Source: Entonaema liquescens | Lineage: Eukaryota; Ascomycota; Sordariomycetes; Xylariales; Xylariaceae | Length of the DNA stretch: 64,000 nt | Reading direction: 5' to 3' | Assembly (NCBI GenBank): GCA_902805475.1 | Contig: CADCSX010000006.1 | Coordinates: 2,418,001-2,482,000 of the forward strand | Shown here: piece by piece, positions 12,876 to 23,993 of the stretch | How positions within the stretch are numbered: position 1 is the stretch's first letter | Layout: every line of letters starts with the position of its first letter | Notes under the pieces: generated by a model | Told to the model about the DNA's origin: nothing | The model's database searches: none | The model's input: the letters and a program-made list of their open reading frames with translations, nothing else | Made by a program: the position numbers and the translations under genes

Positions 12876-14295
12876 GATGCCTTCTCTTCAAGATAGCACT
12901 AGTTAAAGCCCGAGTAGTAGTTTTGACAAAAGAAACAAGATAAAAGGCGAAAGAGACTCGGCAAACATCGTCACGATCGTAACTACTTGCCTACTTACAA
13001 GTTTACGGGTTTACAAACTAGCGAGTACACTACTAGTTGCTGTAGCAGTTTGCTTGCCGATCTTATTCGCCTTGAATAATCATATTCCATAACCATCGCA
13101 ACGTGCAGTCACGTCTATTCCAGACCACAACTGGAACGGCCACGGCGCCGAAGGCCGCGTCTTCATACCTCAGGCACCTAGTCTAAGGTACGTGCGCTTC
13201 CAGTGCCACGCTTAAAAGTTTCCCTTTAGTAGGCCATACTGTACCCACAATGGTTGGGTGTGTAGCACTTTTCGCTACCACTTGGTTGAGGAAACATCAA
13301 GAAAAAGGCTCTCGGATAGTGTTGTTAGGAAAGTTAGGAAAGTGAAGTTGCTTCATCGGTTTTGCAGGTCGCATATAAGCCGCTTAGACAGTGTGTACCT
13401 AGGGTGTAGGTACGTAAGGGGTACCTAAGGTGTTGGCGTATTCTCTAGCGTTGCGCTAATGCACAATCCCGTCTTGCAGCTCCACTGCGGAACCCAGCAT
13501 ACATATGTAGGTACCTAGGTAGGTAGGTAGATACCTAGGTACCTGTCACCAGACCTTTATCACATGAATTGCCCAGTATGTCCATATCGGCAGAATCTTC
13601 ACTTTCTCATAACGAATTATGAGGAGAAAACTACGTGCTAATAAGCTGCGTATCGGAATTCCTGATAGGATGTAGGATGTCCAGAACAAAGGATACTTTC
13701 GATGGCTGGCTTCCTGATCCAGTCCAACCTCATTACCCCTTTTCAGGGGTACTTAGTAGGCAATCTATTATTATAACTGAAGAGGTGATTTAGATCTCGG
13801 TTTTTTTTCTCCAAGCCTGCCAAACGGGCTAGCTTTTCTCTTCTGTAGACCTACTCCGGCTTCTCATCGCCATGAGCATAATTAACGAATGCCGTAAGCT
13901 CTAGATACCTACTTAGATGTGGCCACAATATCATCCCGTAACTCCAGCCCGAGCGCAAGTGAAGCACTCTGCGTGGCATTAGATTTGTCATCAAATAGCA
14001 CATTGAAGTTTCTGGTAAGTTTTGATAGGTCAGGTACGAATTAAAATAGAAGCAAGCTGAAAGACGAGTAAGTGTCATTTTCACATCCCACGACGAGGCA
14101 TAAATGAAGGCTAGGCTGAGAATAGGAATGGATAGGCGCGCGGCAGAGGTATATGTAGCTTGAAAGACGAACTCCGAACCAAAATAAGTCGTCAAGGCTC
14201 ATTTTCACGAGCATGTATTATTACAACCCCAGGAAAACCGCTTGTACTTAGCACAATTTTAATAGCAGTTCTTGTTATAGACATCCGCAAAAACT
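12876..14295. other. Intergenic region with GGTACCTA-type simple repeats
   Basis: No gene is supported. The stretch holds dense taggtacctaggta-type sequence around 13390-13430 and 13507-13544, an otherwise ordinary promoter side for SDR-1, and an open frame at 13851-14195 (minus) with no recognisable features. Confidence 0.5.
13507..13544. repeat. Simple repeat of GTAGGTACCTAG units
   Basis: A near-perfect, partly palindromic run of taggta and tacctag units. Similar short runs occur near 17030, 19500, 21290 and 32200, always between genes. Confidence 0.8.
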
Positions 14296-15169
14296 TTACT
14301 TCCTTTTCCGGTCGTTAATACCGTCTCGTGCCTTTACGCTATATTCGGGATATGTTTCTTTATACCTGTTACATAAATGACGTTAGCTTTAGGATAGTCG
14401 ATGTCTGTGAAGGTATGACTGACCCTAAGAAAAGTTCCCCTATAAAACCAAATGTACCCTGGAATAACCTTAAGATCCATATGGGAACCCAGAAAGGAGG
14501 AGTAAAGAAGACCGTGCCGCTAATCCGACCGAGCAATGCCACCTGAAAGATGGAAGGTTTGATGTTCTGCTTCTTGCAATCTGTGAGATACCCCAAGGCA
14601 TTGCGCAGGAAGGTCTCGTCAAAGCCATGGTTTAAACCTTCCGGCTCGGCTCGAACCTTGAAGATAAGGTCTTCTTGAGAGGAACTGTGTGCCCAGAATC
14701 GGTGACTATTTGCCGGTTTAGCTGATACCTATGGGACCTACATTGGGCTGACCGAAGCCGGCCGGGTCTTACCGTGTACCAGGAGTGATCTCGAGAATCC
14801 CGTCGTCCTTGGTAAGCACATACTCTTTCTCATTCATTATCACTCCTAATGTGCCTTGTTGAACTTCAAAGAATTCACTTTGCCGCAGGTGAAGATGCCT
14901 ATCCGAGCCATAAGCTAGGGGTCATCTACAGGAGCGAAAGGAAAAAGTTAAGAAATTGCAAGCCATTCTCACAGTATTGGACCAGAGAGCCCATCTCTCA
15001 CGACCTTTTTCTCTATGTAGTGTGTCTCCTTCAGAAAGAAATGCCCGTCATCATCGTATATGAATTCATTGAGCGTCGCATCGTTTGGCGAAATCATACG
15101 AGACTCGAGCGGGGTCTCCGTGCGTTTCAAAGGGCGTGGTGAAAGCCAGAGTTGCCATCCATATACCAT
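14296..15169 (-). pseudogene. Cupin-domain protein gene with an in-frame stop
   Basis: Four exons with canonical introns (15169-14973, 14925-14773, 14705-14424, 14365-14296) sum to 702 bases, exactly divisible by three, and would encode 233 residues. The body is a small cupin barrel: HLHLRQSEFFEVQQGTLG, then EYVLTKDDGILEITPGT, then RHRFWAH, followed by a hydrophobic C-terminal region with TPPFWVPIW that is typical of this fungal cupin group. Codon 67, the second codon after the first splice junction, is TGA (plus 14922-14924). A single C-to-T change in CGA would explain it. The gene may be a recent pseudogene, the base may be a sequence error, or intron 1 may be spliced differently. I favour a recently disabled gene with low certainty. 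Confidence 0.65.
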
Positions 15170-15777
15170 TTTCGCTAAAATCCCCTATCTACTATGGGAA
15201 GCAAAACTCAGGTAATTTGATAATGAATGTAGTAAAGGGCTTAGAATAAATTATTTAGAGCTTAGCTTATAATTCTCTAAAGCCTCGAGTCACTTATTGA
15301 CTTTTCGTTTTTATTACGAAGGGTAAGAGTTAAAGTAGTATTTATATACAGTCTATAATACGTATTTTATAAATTAACTACCGATTTATCTTCAATATTG
15401 TTACTAGCGAAGCTACCTTATATATCTTCGTGCTTTATACTACCTAATAACCTCACCTTGACTTATCCTAACCGCCCTATTGGTTAAATAATACTCCAAC
15501 AAATTCTTGGCACATAGCACGTATACGTTTATTGGGCATGTAAAGCCATCTAGGTAGATAATCGTACAACGTTGCCCCCAAAGCGCTATATGGCGCTAGA
15601 GACGTCTAAAGTACCTCCTTTAGGTAGGCAAGGAGATAGAGCTGGAGTCTCGCTTGATATAAGAGATCCTCCACTTCCTACCTATGCATCCCAACCCCGC
15701 CTACCTATACTATTACCTACTCTACCTAGTCGCTGGGCCCTAAATAGCCGACTTTTTGCCAGGGGAAAACCCTCGAG
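15170..15777. other. AT-rich intergenic region
   Basis: About 600 bases, AT-rich between 15200 and 15480, with no supported gene. The open frame 15572-15853 (plus) is antisense to exon 2 of the neighbouring SDR gene and is rejected. Confidence 0.5.
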
Positions 15778-16897
15778 CTACCTTGCTTTAGACACCTCGT
15801 CGATGATGTCTCTGACGCCTGCGAACGAGAGTTCATCCAATGTTTCCTCGTAGATCTGCTTTGAAAGACGCAATCCTTCTGGCTTGTATACAATAGCAGC
15901 CATACTACTCGAGATATCTATGTCAGCTTGGGTTCCTAGGTAGGCAATCCAAGACGTTGCGTTGCATTATGCGGGGTGACACTCACGGTTGGATCTTTGC
16001 GTCCTCAATGTACTGTCTATGTGCCTGCTTACCGAACGTAGTGACAGCATGAACCAATGTGCGAGCGCCGACAGAACTTGTTCGGCTCAACAGATAGGTC
16101 TGGATCTTGTAAAGAACACGGACGATGCCACTGGTCTCGCGGCCAAGCTCTGAGCCGCTGCAGAATCCTGGGTTAGCGCAAGAGAGAGTAACAATGGATG
16201 GAGCGACATGTTTCGCCAGCTCAGTTAGGAATAATTGCCCGAGGAGTTTCGTTGCTCCATAGCGGCCTCCCATATTCCAATTGGTCGCCTTCTTTCTAAA
16301 CGCGGGAAGAACAGGAGTTGAGCTTCCTTCCTCAAATTTGGTCCACGCGGCTGTGTCAGAGGATACTACGCAAATATGACCCGGGTGGCCTCGGGTTCTT
16401 TTTTCTTTGATAATTGGCAGTAGTAAAACCGTGAGGAGCATATTTGCCAGGAAGTTTATCTGCACGCCCTCTTCGTAGCCAGTTGAACTGAATTTCTCTG
16501 TAACTTTGTATATACCCGCATTGAGAATGGCGATATCGAGGTTCTCCAAGTGCTTAGCACACTCTGCGAAAGCAGTGATGGATTCATAAGACGACAAGTC
16601 CAGTTTCCAGACCTGAACAAATCCGGATGCAAGATCCCGACCATTAATGAGATCTTGGCGGGCTATTTCGCCTTTTCTTTCATCGCGAACGGCCAGAATA
16701 ACTTTGCAGCCCAAGTCTAGGAGCTGGCGTGCTGCTTCCAGTCCTATCCCGCCATTTGCCCCTGTGATGATGGCTGTCTTCCCGCTCAAATCTACATCGC
16801 TCTGTAGCACGGGTGGAGGTGTGATGAAGAGCTGGCGGTAGAAGTAATGAAGTAAGCTTGCCCTTGTCTCCGGCGAGACATCAAAAGTCGTAACCAT
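15778..16897 (-). CDS. Short-chain dehydrogenase/reductase, paralogue of SDR-1 (SDR-2)
   Basis: Two exons, 16897-15987 and 15904-15778, give 345 residues. TGANGGIG lies at residues 45-52, NAG at 126-128, a Ser pair at 179-180, and YGATK at 213-217, so cofactor and catalytic motifs are complete. The start at 16897 (MVTTFDVSPE) fits the usual N-terminus of the family; an in-frame ATG exists 24 codons upstream. The 82-bp intron interrupts the Pro codon after KIQ in phase 2, matching SDR-1, and the second exon again ends in a YEETLDELSFAG segment. The two genes are therefore ancient paralogues on the same strand, separated by the cupin gene. Confidence 0.87.
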
Positions 16898-17313
16898 GTT
16901 GAATAGGTATCGATTCGAGGGCGGGGATCTTAGGAGCGATGGAGAGGCTCGAAGGTTTTGGATAATCAAATTCAGAGCAATCAGAAGTCAGCATTATATC
17001 TATTCTCTATAATGGAAGTATACATACCTTGTAGGTAGGTACTTACCGCACAGCAAGGTAACGGTACGTGCTACGATATCTCAGATACCTGGGGTACATG
17101 ACCTACAATGTAAACATGAACCAACAGTCACAGTCCATAACCGATAATTAATAATGCCCTCGGATTTTAGCTATCGGCTTTTTGAGAATAATATCCTAAA
17201 TATATCCACTCATATCTGAATTTGTAATGATCTACTACAGTAGGAATGTACATTTCAACCAAGCGGATCCCAGGTAGTTATTGAATTCTTTCAACCTATA
17301 CCTGCTCCTACCA
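16898..17313. other. Intergenic region
   Basis: About 400 bases without a supported gene, serving as the promoter side of SDR-2. It contains a short taggtaggta run near 17032. Confidence 0.5.
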
Positions 17314-19052
17314 TTAGACAAAGGTAGGGAGGATCGAGGAGCGGGTAATTATATAGCTCATCTTGTCCCAATAATTGATATCACCATTAGCCAAGTCGTC
17401 TTGCGCCCAAATTGCCTGCATCAATATTTTGACGTGGTTGAACGACCGGGAAGAATCATGCTGTTCAGACCTAGCTATAAGATCAAGAACCACCGCCCGT
17501 TGGTCGTCCCTTCTAGCCTCACATCCTAGGACAAAGATAGGAAATTGTCGAACACAAGTGTCCAGCTGTGAGAATATGGTGAACGCCCTGTCAATATGCT
17601 GCTGAGTCCTACTTGTTTGGTTGAGCAAGTTATCGGACGCACGATTGAGATATACCAGCATGGCAAGCTGATACAATTCCGTTATCAATGCAGTATCTGT
17701 ATTATATTTAACTGCAGGTTCCACCGTAAGGCTTCTAATCCTCCAGTCAAGGATTTTCAAGAAGTTCTTGTAATCATACGCATCCTCTGCAGACGATCTA
17801 GCCGGTGGTCTGGTGGGTACTGCATCGCAAACCTCTGATAACAGCTTTATAATAGCAAGAGCTGGCGGCGCTGCTTGGGAAGTCTAGCAAGCCTCTATCA
17901 GAAATGTCACCTTTTTCGGCTATTTATAACACTAACCTCTGCACGAACACTTGATGTGAATGATGTGTTCTCCGCTGTATCTCTATCCCAGTGCCGCAGA
18001 GTGAAGCGTGCTAGTACATCATAATAGTACACCCAGTCCAGCAGCATAGTTATATTGCTATCGTGAGGGTGCTTGTCAAGGCCGGTAGCTTTAATGATGT
18101 TCTTAGCCCCAGATAAATACCACAACCATTGACCAGAGGTACAAGACGCTTGATGGACCTAATGGTCTCGGTTAGCAATATCCCGAGTACTAGAGAGTAT
18201 GATTGGCGGGGTTAGTATTACCTCGAAAGAACATAGTAGCATCCCTGCGGCAACATGTTGAACTGCTTCAGTAGTGCTAAGATGGTCCTTTGCCGCAGCT
18301 GATAAGGACCTGAGAGCAGAGATTTTGAGCTCTACAGCCTGCGAATGAACATCATGACGATGTAGTGAAGATAAGGCAAGTAGCGACTGAAGTGCTGCTA
18401 CAGCAGACGTCGATTCACTGGCCATAGCAATTCGGATAAGTAGATTTCCCAGATCCACAGGATCATGGCCAAATATGGCAAGAGATTGGGAAGCGGAATG
18501 TTGAACTAGATGTGTTAGTTATGGAGTTTATGAATCCATATCAAACGGCTGAAAAGGGCTGAGTATACGGACTCACAGTAATGGAATAAACTCGTATCAC
18601 CAGCTTCTAGTTTAATAGGGTTCCACGTTAACGGTATATGTAATAGTGGCTGGACGGATTCTAAAACGGGTCAAAGCGGCAACGACTAAACGTAGCTAAT
18701 GGAGTGACTTACTATCAGCTACCGGACTTGTGATATGATAGTGCATTTCAACATCCGCGTATGACACGTGGGCAATGCGAGCGCCGGAAGGATGGAGTCC
18801 GTTATTCTGTGAAGACATATATGGCGAGGTATACGATGACAGCTTTCCAACAACAGCGCGCCTACTGTCGCTGGCATTGGGCCAGGACAGTCGAAGACCG
18901 GTACCTTTGGGGTTCCGTTTATGCGGGAATAGCGTATTGCGATCTATATTTAACGCCTTCAAATTGGCCCTTTTTTTCAACTCGGGGCATTCGCCTATAG
19001 CCGAATTGGCAATGGCCAATGCCATCTCTCTCTCCATTTCCTTAGCATTCAT
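17314..19052 (-). CDS. Fungal_trans_2-like regulator, no visible zinc cluster
   Basis: Five exons, 19052-18713, 18660-18577, 18505-18222, 18158-17937 and 17883-17314, close exactly (499 residues). The segment LLDWVYYYDVLARFTLRHW is the hallmark of the fungal-specific regulator domain that follows the zinc cluster in UPC2/acriflavine-sensitivity-type proteins, and NPKGTGLRLSWP near residues 48-59 matches the stretch that usually sits just after a Zn2Cys6 domain. No Cys-rich zinc cluster is present upstream in the same frame; the only trace is a lone ECPELKKR-like segment. The protein may have lost its DNA-binding domain, or a distant 5' exon was missed. It sits between SDR-2 and SDR-3 and could regulate them. 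Confidence 0.75.
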
Positions 19053-19730
19053 CGTAGCAGGTAAGTACCGAGTCGAAGTAGGGTTAGCTTTTTGTCATTG
19101 AATATTTGTAAGAAAATGTTGGTAACGAGACAAATCTAGGGAAACTGTGCTTCGCTTAGATGCTGCTTTGGAAATGTGTCTAGGAATATTTCTGGAAATG
19201 TAGGAGGTTTCTAACATTGAATCTTCTAAGAATATAGAAGCTCGGACATTTGCCCATTATATCGGATTCAGGTTACACTGCATCATGCACGTAATCCGCC
19301 AAGAGGCTTCGTTGGAAAGACTGGCTAACGTCTTGTATGTATTAGTAATGGCCTTGTAAGGATACCTACTCAGACAGGCATGTACCTCAAGTATCTACTT
19401 CTATAAGCTATAAGTTCCACTTTATTGAGTGTAAGTTGAGGCTTACCTATATGTACCTATGTATCTATGTGCATGTACCATTAAGCTCCCATAGGTAGGT
19501 AGTAACTAGGTACCTAAAGTAGCATCCCTATTGTGTATCACGTACGCCATCATCATATTCGATTGGATATGCGGGATTGAAAATAATTTGATACTGCCGT
19601 GTGCTTGATCTAGGTACTCTCTATCTGCTAGGTACAGAAACTGTTGGCTATACATCAAGTGCTAGATAAACAAGCTCCTTGTTCTAGATAACTCTACAAT
19701 GTTAATGAATAGAAGATCGACTTAAACAAA
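19053..19730. other. Intergenic region
   Basis: About 680 bases with no supported gene. I looked here on the minus strand for a missing zinc-cluster exon of the regulator and saw none. Short taggtacctaaag-type repeats lie near 19495-19515. Confidence 0.45.
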
Positions 19731-20811
19731 TCAAAGCCATTGCTTATTTCCGAATTGCGACAGGAAGGCACCCCCGTCCCCTTTTTCGATACTGGCATTT
19801 TCCCAAACTGACCTTACCAGTTTAACAGAGGCTTCTGGAGTTATCGGACCAGTGAAACTGGGCGCGTATTCAGCAAACTTCCCAAGACCCCCACTCAGCT
19901 TTTGCAATTGATCTGGGGTTGCTTTAAGAAGGGAAAACTGGTTAGTCCTCTATTCTGATACCGAAGTAGGGTTGGGGTAGATCTTACAGTTCACATAGTG
20001 GCCTACATCTACCATCCCTGGAGTAATGCTCAAGAAAAGGACGCCATCTTTCTTATACTGGGCACTGAACTTGGCAACCGCCATATTCGATGCCGCCTTG
20101 CTAATCGAGTAAAGGGAGCTGAGGTCCAAGTCGAATCTGGTGGTTAAGTCCAGATCCGCGAAGCCACTTGAGATAACTATGACCTTCTTGGCTTTACCTT
20201 TAAGGATGAGTGGCATAAATGCGTTGATGAGGTGAATGTTTGCCACGACATGGATATTGATAAGCTTCCCAAGGTCTTCTTCCAACTTTTTTGGTTCATT
20301 GCCCCTTTTGTTTTACTGCATTAGTTACAGGTCCAGTTCGTACGGCAGAGAAAACCTACAACACTCCAAGGGGTTCATAGGCATCGAAATGCGAGATGTA
20401 GCCCGCGTTCCCAATCAAGTAGTCGAGGCTCCCACCGGTGATCCCAGCAGTCTCGGCCGCTATTCTCTGTCAAATTCGATCAGTACTCTACTATACCCAA
20501 TTATCTATCCTGTTAAATTTGGTTCTTACTTTTACGGCATCGTAGTTAGTCACATCAGCTTCTAAGATGTGTATATTGGAGCGCCCCTTAAGGGTCTCAT
20601 CCTCAGACACTTTCTTAGTAGTTGCGAGTCTGTCTCGAACTACTCCAATAATAGTATTGTTCGGGTCTTGTGATAGCTGTCGAAGAAACTCGTACTATTA
20701 AGGTAGGTAGTGAGTCAGTAAGACCTTGTGCATGATTCGCGAAAAGTTATAAGTGAAATTGAAACTTACACCAATTCCCTTGGAAACACCGGTAATGACA
20801 TAGGAGGACAT
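19731..20811 (-). CDS. Short-chain dehydrogenase/reductase (SDR-3), different subgroup
   Basis: Five exons, 20811-20770, 20694-20530, 20466-20360, 20304-19995 and 19937-19731, give 276 residues. TGVSKGIG lies at residues 7-14, GNAG at 88-91, SS at 150-151, and YSISK at 170-174. It belongs to the short, ketoreductase-like fungal SDRs rather than the SDR-1/SDR-2 group, from which it differs in length and intron positions. The last intron uses a gtgaac donor to keep frame; a gtaaga donor a few bases later would not. Short exons at the 5' end hide the gene from simple ORF calls. The substrate is unknown. Confidence 0.82.
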
Positions 20812-21960
20812 CTTGAAGGAGTTGAAGTTGCTGGACGAGAAGGTGATAAATTCTGAGATAAGATTGGATATCTGTAAAGGTGTATGTGTTCCGATAAATT
20901 AGGATTGGATCGTTGCCTTATATCTACTAGTAATTCTTCACTTGAATCTAGAACTCCTTTGTTCTTTATGAGCAGTTCTAAATACCTATAACTACCTATG
21001 TAGGTGGTACTAAACAAGGACTGCCTTATATACTCCTCGCAGGTATCCAATGTAAGCTTACAACTAGGTACCCTCACCATACATACGAATCTTGCCTAAG
21101 TATTTCTAATACATATCATGTAATGTATATATCAAGTTGCCCAAAATCTGTTCTTGAATTACACTTGCATTAGCGTATACAAGGATTCATCTTTCTGCAT
21201 GTAGTTAACTTATGTAAGATCATAAGAGGTAGGAATAGAAGTTAGATATTCGCCTAAGGTACACTTACAGGTAGAGGTAAGTACATGTACTTGGGCGAAC
21301 ATTTATCTACATTTATCTACATGTAGGTACATATATTTGGTAATATATATCTTTTCTATTGATGTCCTATGCTAAATGCTTACGTGAAAATTGCCTAAAA
21401 TCTAAGTTGGTGTTAAACCTGCATGCAGCTAGTCCATCTAGTCCACCTAGCCCTCCAAGTCCCGAGTTGTTGGTTCTTATCTCAATAATAACCTTAATTT
21501 TCGGCCGAAGATTCCAACAATGCCTAGTTATTTATTATCAATTACAAGATATAGTCTTAATATCTTCAGCTTTTAGCCTTGTCTCGGTAGAGTCTCAACT
21601 CTCACTAGTAAGATAGGTACCTACCCAAGAGTCATGGGATTGTGTAGGTGGTAGTTAATCAATATTTAATTGGTATTAGTTTGCTTCTATGTTCTCGAAA
21701 TGTCGATCAATGATAAAGAACCAAGTGTATACTAACGGTAACATCGCACCTGTTCATCTTATATAACAATCTACTTGTGTCTTCGTGACAATTAGCATCT
21801 ATCCTTGATATTAAACACAATTCATGCTTAAATTCTCCACTGATAAATGCTCTTGTAGGTATAAGCCAATCCGGTCTAGGTAGACCACAGTAACGAACAC
21901 GACACCTCTTCCAGAGCTTTCTAACACCAGGACTCCAGCAGATCGTTGGGCCTATTGCCA
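20812..21960. other. Intergenic region
   Basis: About 1.1 kb, AT-rich, with several tacctaca/gtaggtac repeats. No supported gene; small frames at 20766-21080 and 21359-21616 have no recognisable features. Confidence 0.5.
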
Positions 21961-21977
21961 AAAATAACGCTAAAGGC

Positions 21978-22475
21978 GAATCCAGATTCTTAAATTTGGA
22001 CCATAGCGAGCATTACCATTTCATGGTGGAGCATCAAGCAGTAGCCAACATCATCTGTGACACTTGTGAGAATCCTGTCGGTATGGACGGTACCGTGGAT
22101 GTTATCAAGGCCCACGAGCAAGAGGTTTATCCCTACTACACGATAGACTAGGAGAATGTGTGCCCAACCGTCCGCATGATCGATTTTGGTCCTGGTGTAA
22201 GATTCCCTTTTTCACCGACCCCTGACCATTGATTACCTACCTATGGAATTGTTTTGGAAGGGATACTCGATCTCACTCTTAATTCAGGCAAGAAATACAT
22301 CTTACAGTAGAGTGAGGCCACTGTCCACAAGTGGAAGAACATCACTGGCAATAAGACCTTGCCGGGACGGATGCTCTAGGTTCTTCTCGATACCAAGGAG
22401 GTCACTATAGATGGTAACAAACTGAGCAGCGATCTTGGTGATATACACGAGGAATATGCAGGCTGTACAAAGTAG
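21978..22475 (+). pseudogene. Decayed cupin-domain gene
   Basis: The plus-strand translation resembles a fungal cupin protein of the kind with a VRMIDFGPG strand, then YGIVLEGILDLTLNSGKKYIL, HKWKNITGN and TLPGRML blocks in the right order. The first part can join the second across a probable intron starting gtaaga near 22199. Three in-frame stops interrupt it: TAG at 22149-22151, TAG at 22308-22310 and TAG at 22377-22379. The first two fit CAG-to-TAG changes, the CpA-to-TpA substitution typical of RIP. There is no plausible start codon. The subfamily differs from the cupin gene at 14.3 kb. Family assignment is by motif memory. Confidence 0.6.
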
Positions 22476-22789
22476 AGCTTAAAAATTTTCGCTATTTACT
22501 GATCACGTCTATGAGTGATTTGTGGAATTTGTAATTACGTCCAGCCCAGTAATGGCGTTGTACATACCAACGTATGGGTTTAAGCTACGGGAGCCAGGTT
22601 AGAGGAAATAATGGATCTTGATTGGTCCATGTGGTTTTCAAGGGGACCGGATGTTTTCTAAGCGCTCCTTGCTTATCAATCAAGATATCCAACACTCAGA
22701 ACAGACAACGCTGTTGAAAAGGCCAACAGCTCCTCCCGAATATCGTGTGCTATGGAGTATTTCGTTACACGTCCCAAAAAATTGTAACC

Positions 22790-23993
22790 ATGTCTCCAAT
22801 CCGGACCGCAATCATCGGGCTTTCAACTTCGTCCTTCGGAAACTGGGCTCGCCATGCCCATCTCCCATACCTACTCAGTCCTGAGGGCCAGAAGAAGTTT
22901 CAAATAGTTGCATTATGCAACTCAAGTGTAGACGCTGCCAGACGCGCTATTGATACTTTCAAGCTGCCGCCTGAGACGCGCGCATATGGTGACCCAGAGA
23001 GTCTTGCCGCGGACCCAGATGTTCAGCTCGTTGTTTGTGCAACGCGTGTGGATAAGCATTACGAAACAATTCTTCCAAGCGTACGTCAGGGCAAAGATAC
23101 TTACGTTGAATGGCCATTAGCTCATAATGCTTCACTCGCAAGCGAGCTTGCTGCCCTCGCCCAACAGAAGGGGGGTAAGACTGTCGTGGGGCTTCAGGGG
23201 TGGCATGCACCGGCGGTCATTACAATGCGAGAGTTAGTAAGAAGCGGTCGCATTGGAAAAGTATTGAGTAGTGAGGTTCGTGCAGCTGGAGGCTCGATAG
23301 ATAGGCTTTTTCTACCAACTAGCCTGGAGTACTTCGCGGATAGAAAGATCGGCGGAAACCCGTTTACAATCGGATTTGGTCACTGTGAGTCTACGCACCC
23401 TTCCCGGGTAAACAAACCCTGAATATTTACTCATGGATTATCTAGTATTTGATTTCTTTCAATTGGTGCTTGGAGACGTCCAAGTTCTACACTCCCATTT
23501 ACAACTTCAGCGACCAGATGTGAAGATCAGGGACCGATCAAGCGGAAAGGTTGTAAAAACAATTCGGTCAGATGTCCCTGACCTCTTCCATGTGACTGGG
23601 CTACTGCCAGCTTCAGAACATGTTACTCCAGGGGCCACTGTTCATTTGAGATTCCGCCGAGGACAAGCATTTAAGGGAGAGGATCCGTTTGTATGGTCAG
23701 TAAATGGAGAAAAGGGCGAGATACGCCTCAGTGCCTCTGGTGGACCGGGGATCTCAGCAGCTGCGCACGGACAGCCGATAACTATCGAGGTTCACGACTT
23801 TGATACGGATGAAGTGGAAAATGTGGAGTGGCATTGGCAAGGAAGAGAAGAGCTTGACGTATCCGCAAGGATAGTCGGCGCTTTATATGAGGCTTTCGCC
23901 GCCGGCGATGCGACGAAGTATCCTACATTCGATCACGCATCAAAACGACATCAGCAACTGGATGAAATATTGGCACAATTTCCGGCAGCTTAA
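22790..23993 (+). CDS. Gfo/Idh/MocA-family oxidoreductase, Gal80-like
   Basis: Two exons, 22790-23384 and 23446-23993, joined in phase 1 across a 61-bp intron, give 380 residues. The N-terminal Rossmann fold starts RTAIIGLSTSSFGNWA; residues 105-109 (YVEWP) replace the usual EKP motif, as in fungal Gal80-like proteins; and the sequence GHLFDFFQLVLGDVQ across the splice site matches the GH(x)LD...YVLG block of that group. Family members either reduce or oxidise sugar-like substrates with NAD(P) or act as NADP-sensing regulators; no substrate can be assigned. The start at 22790 is preferred over the upstream frame ATG at 22745 because the Rossmann strand should lie close to the N-terminus. Confidence 0.85.
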
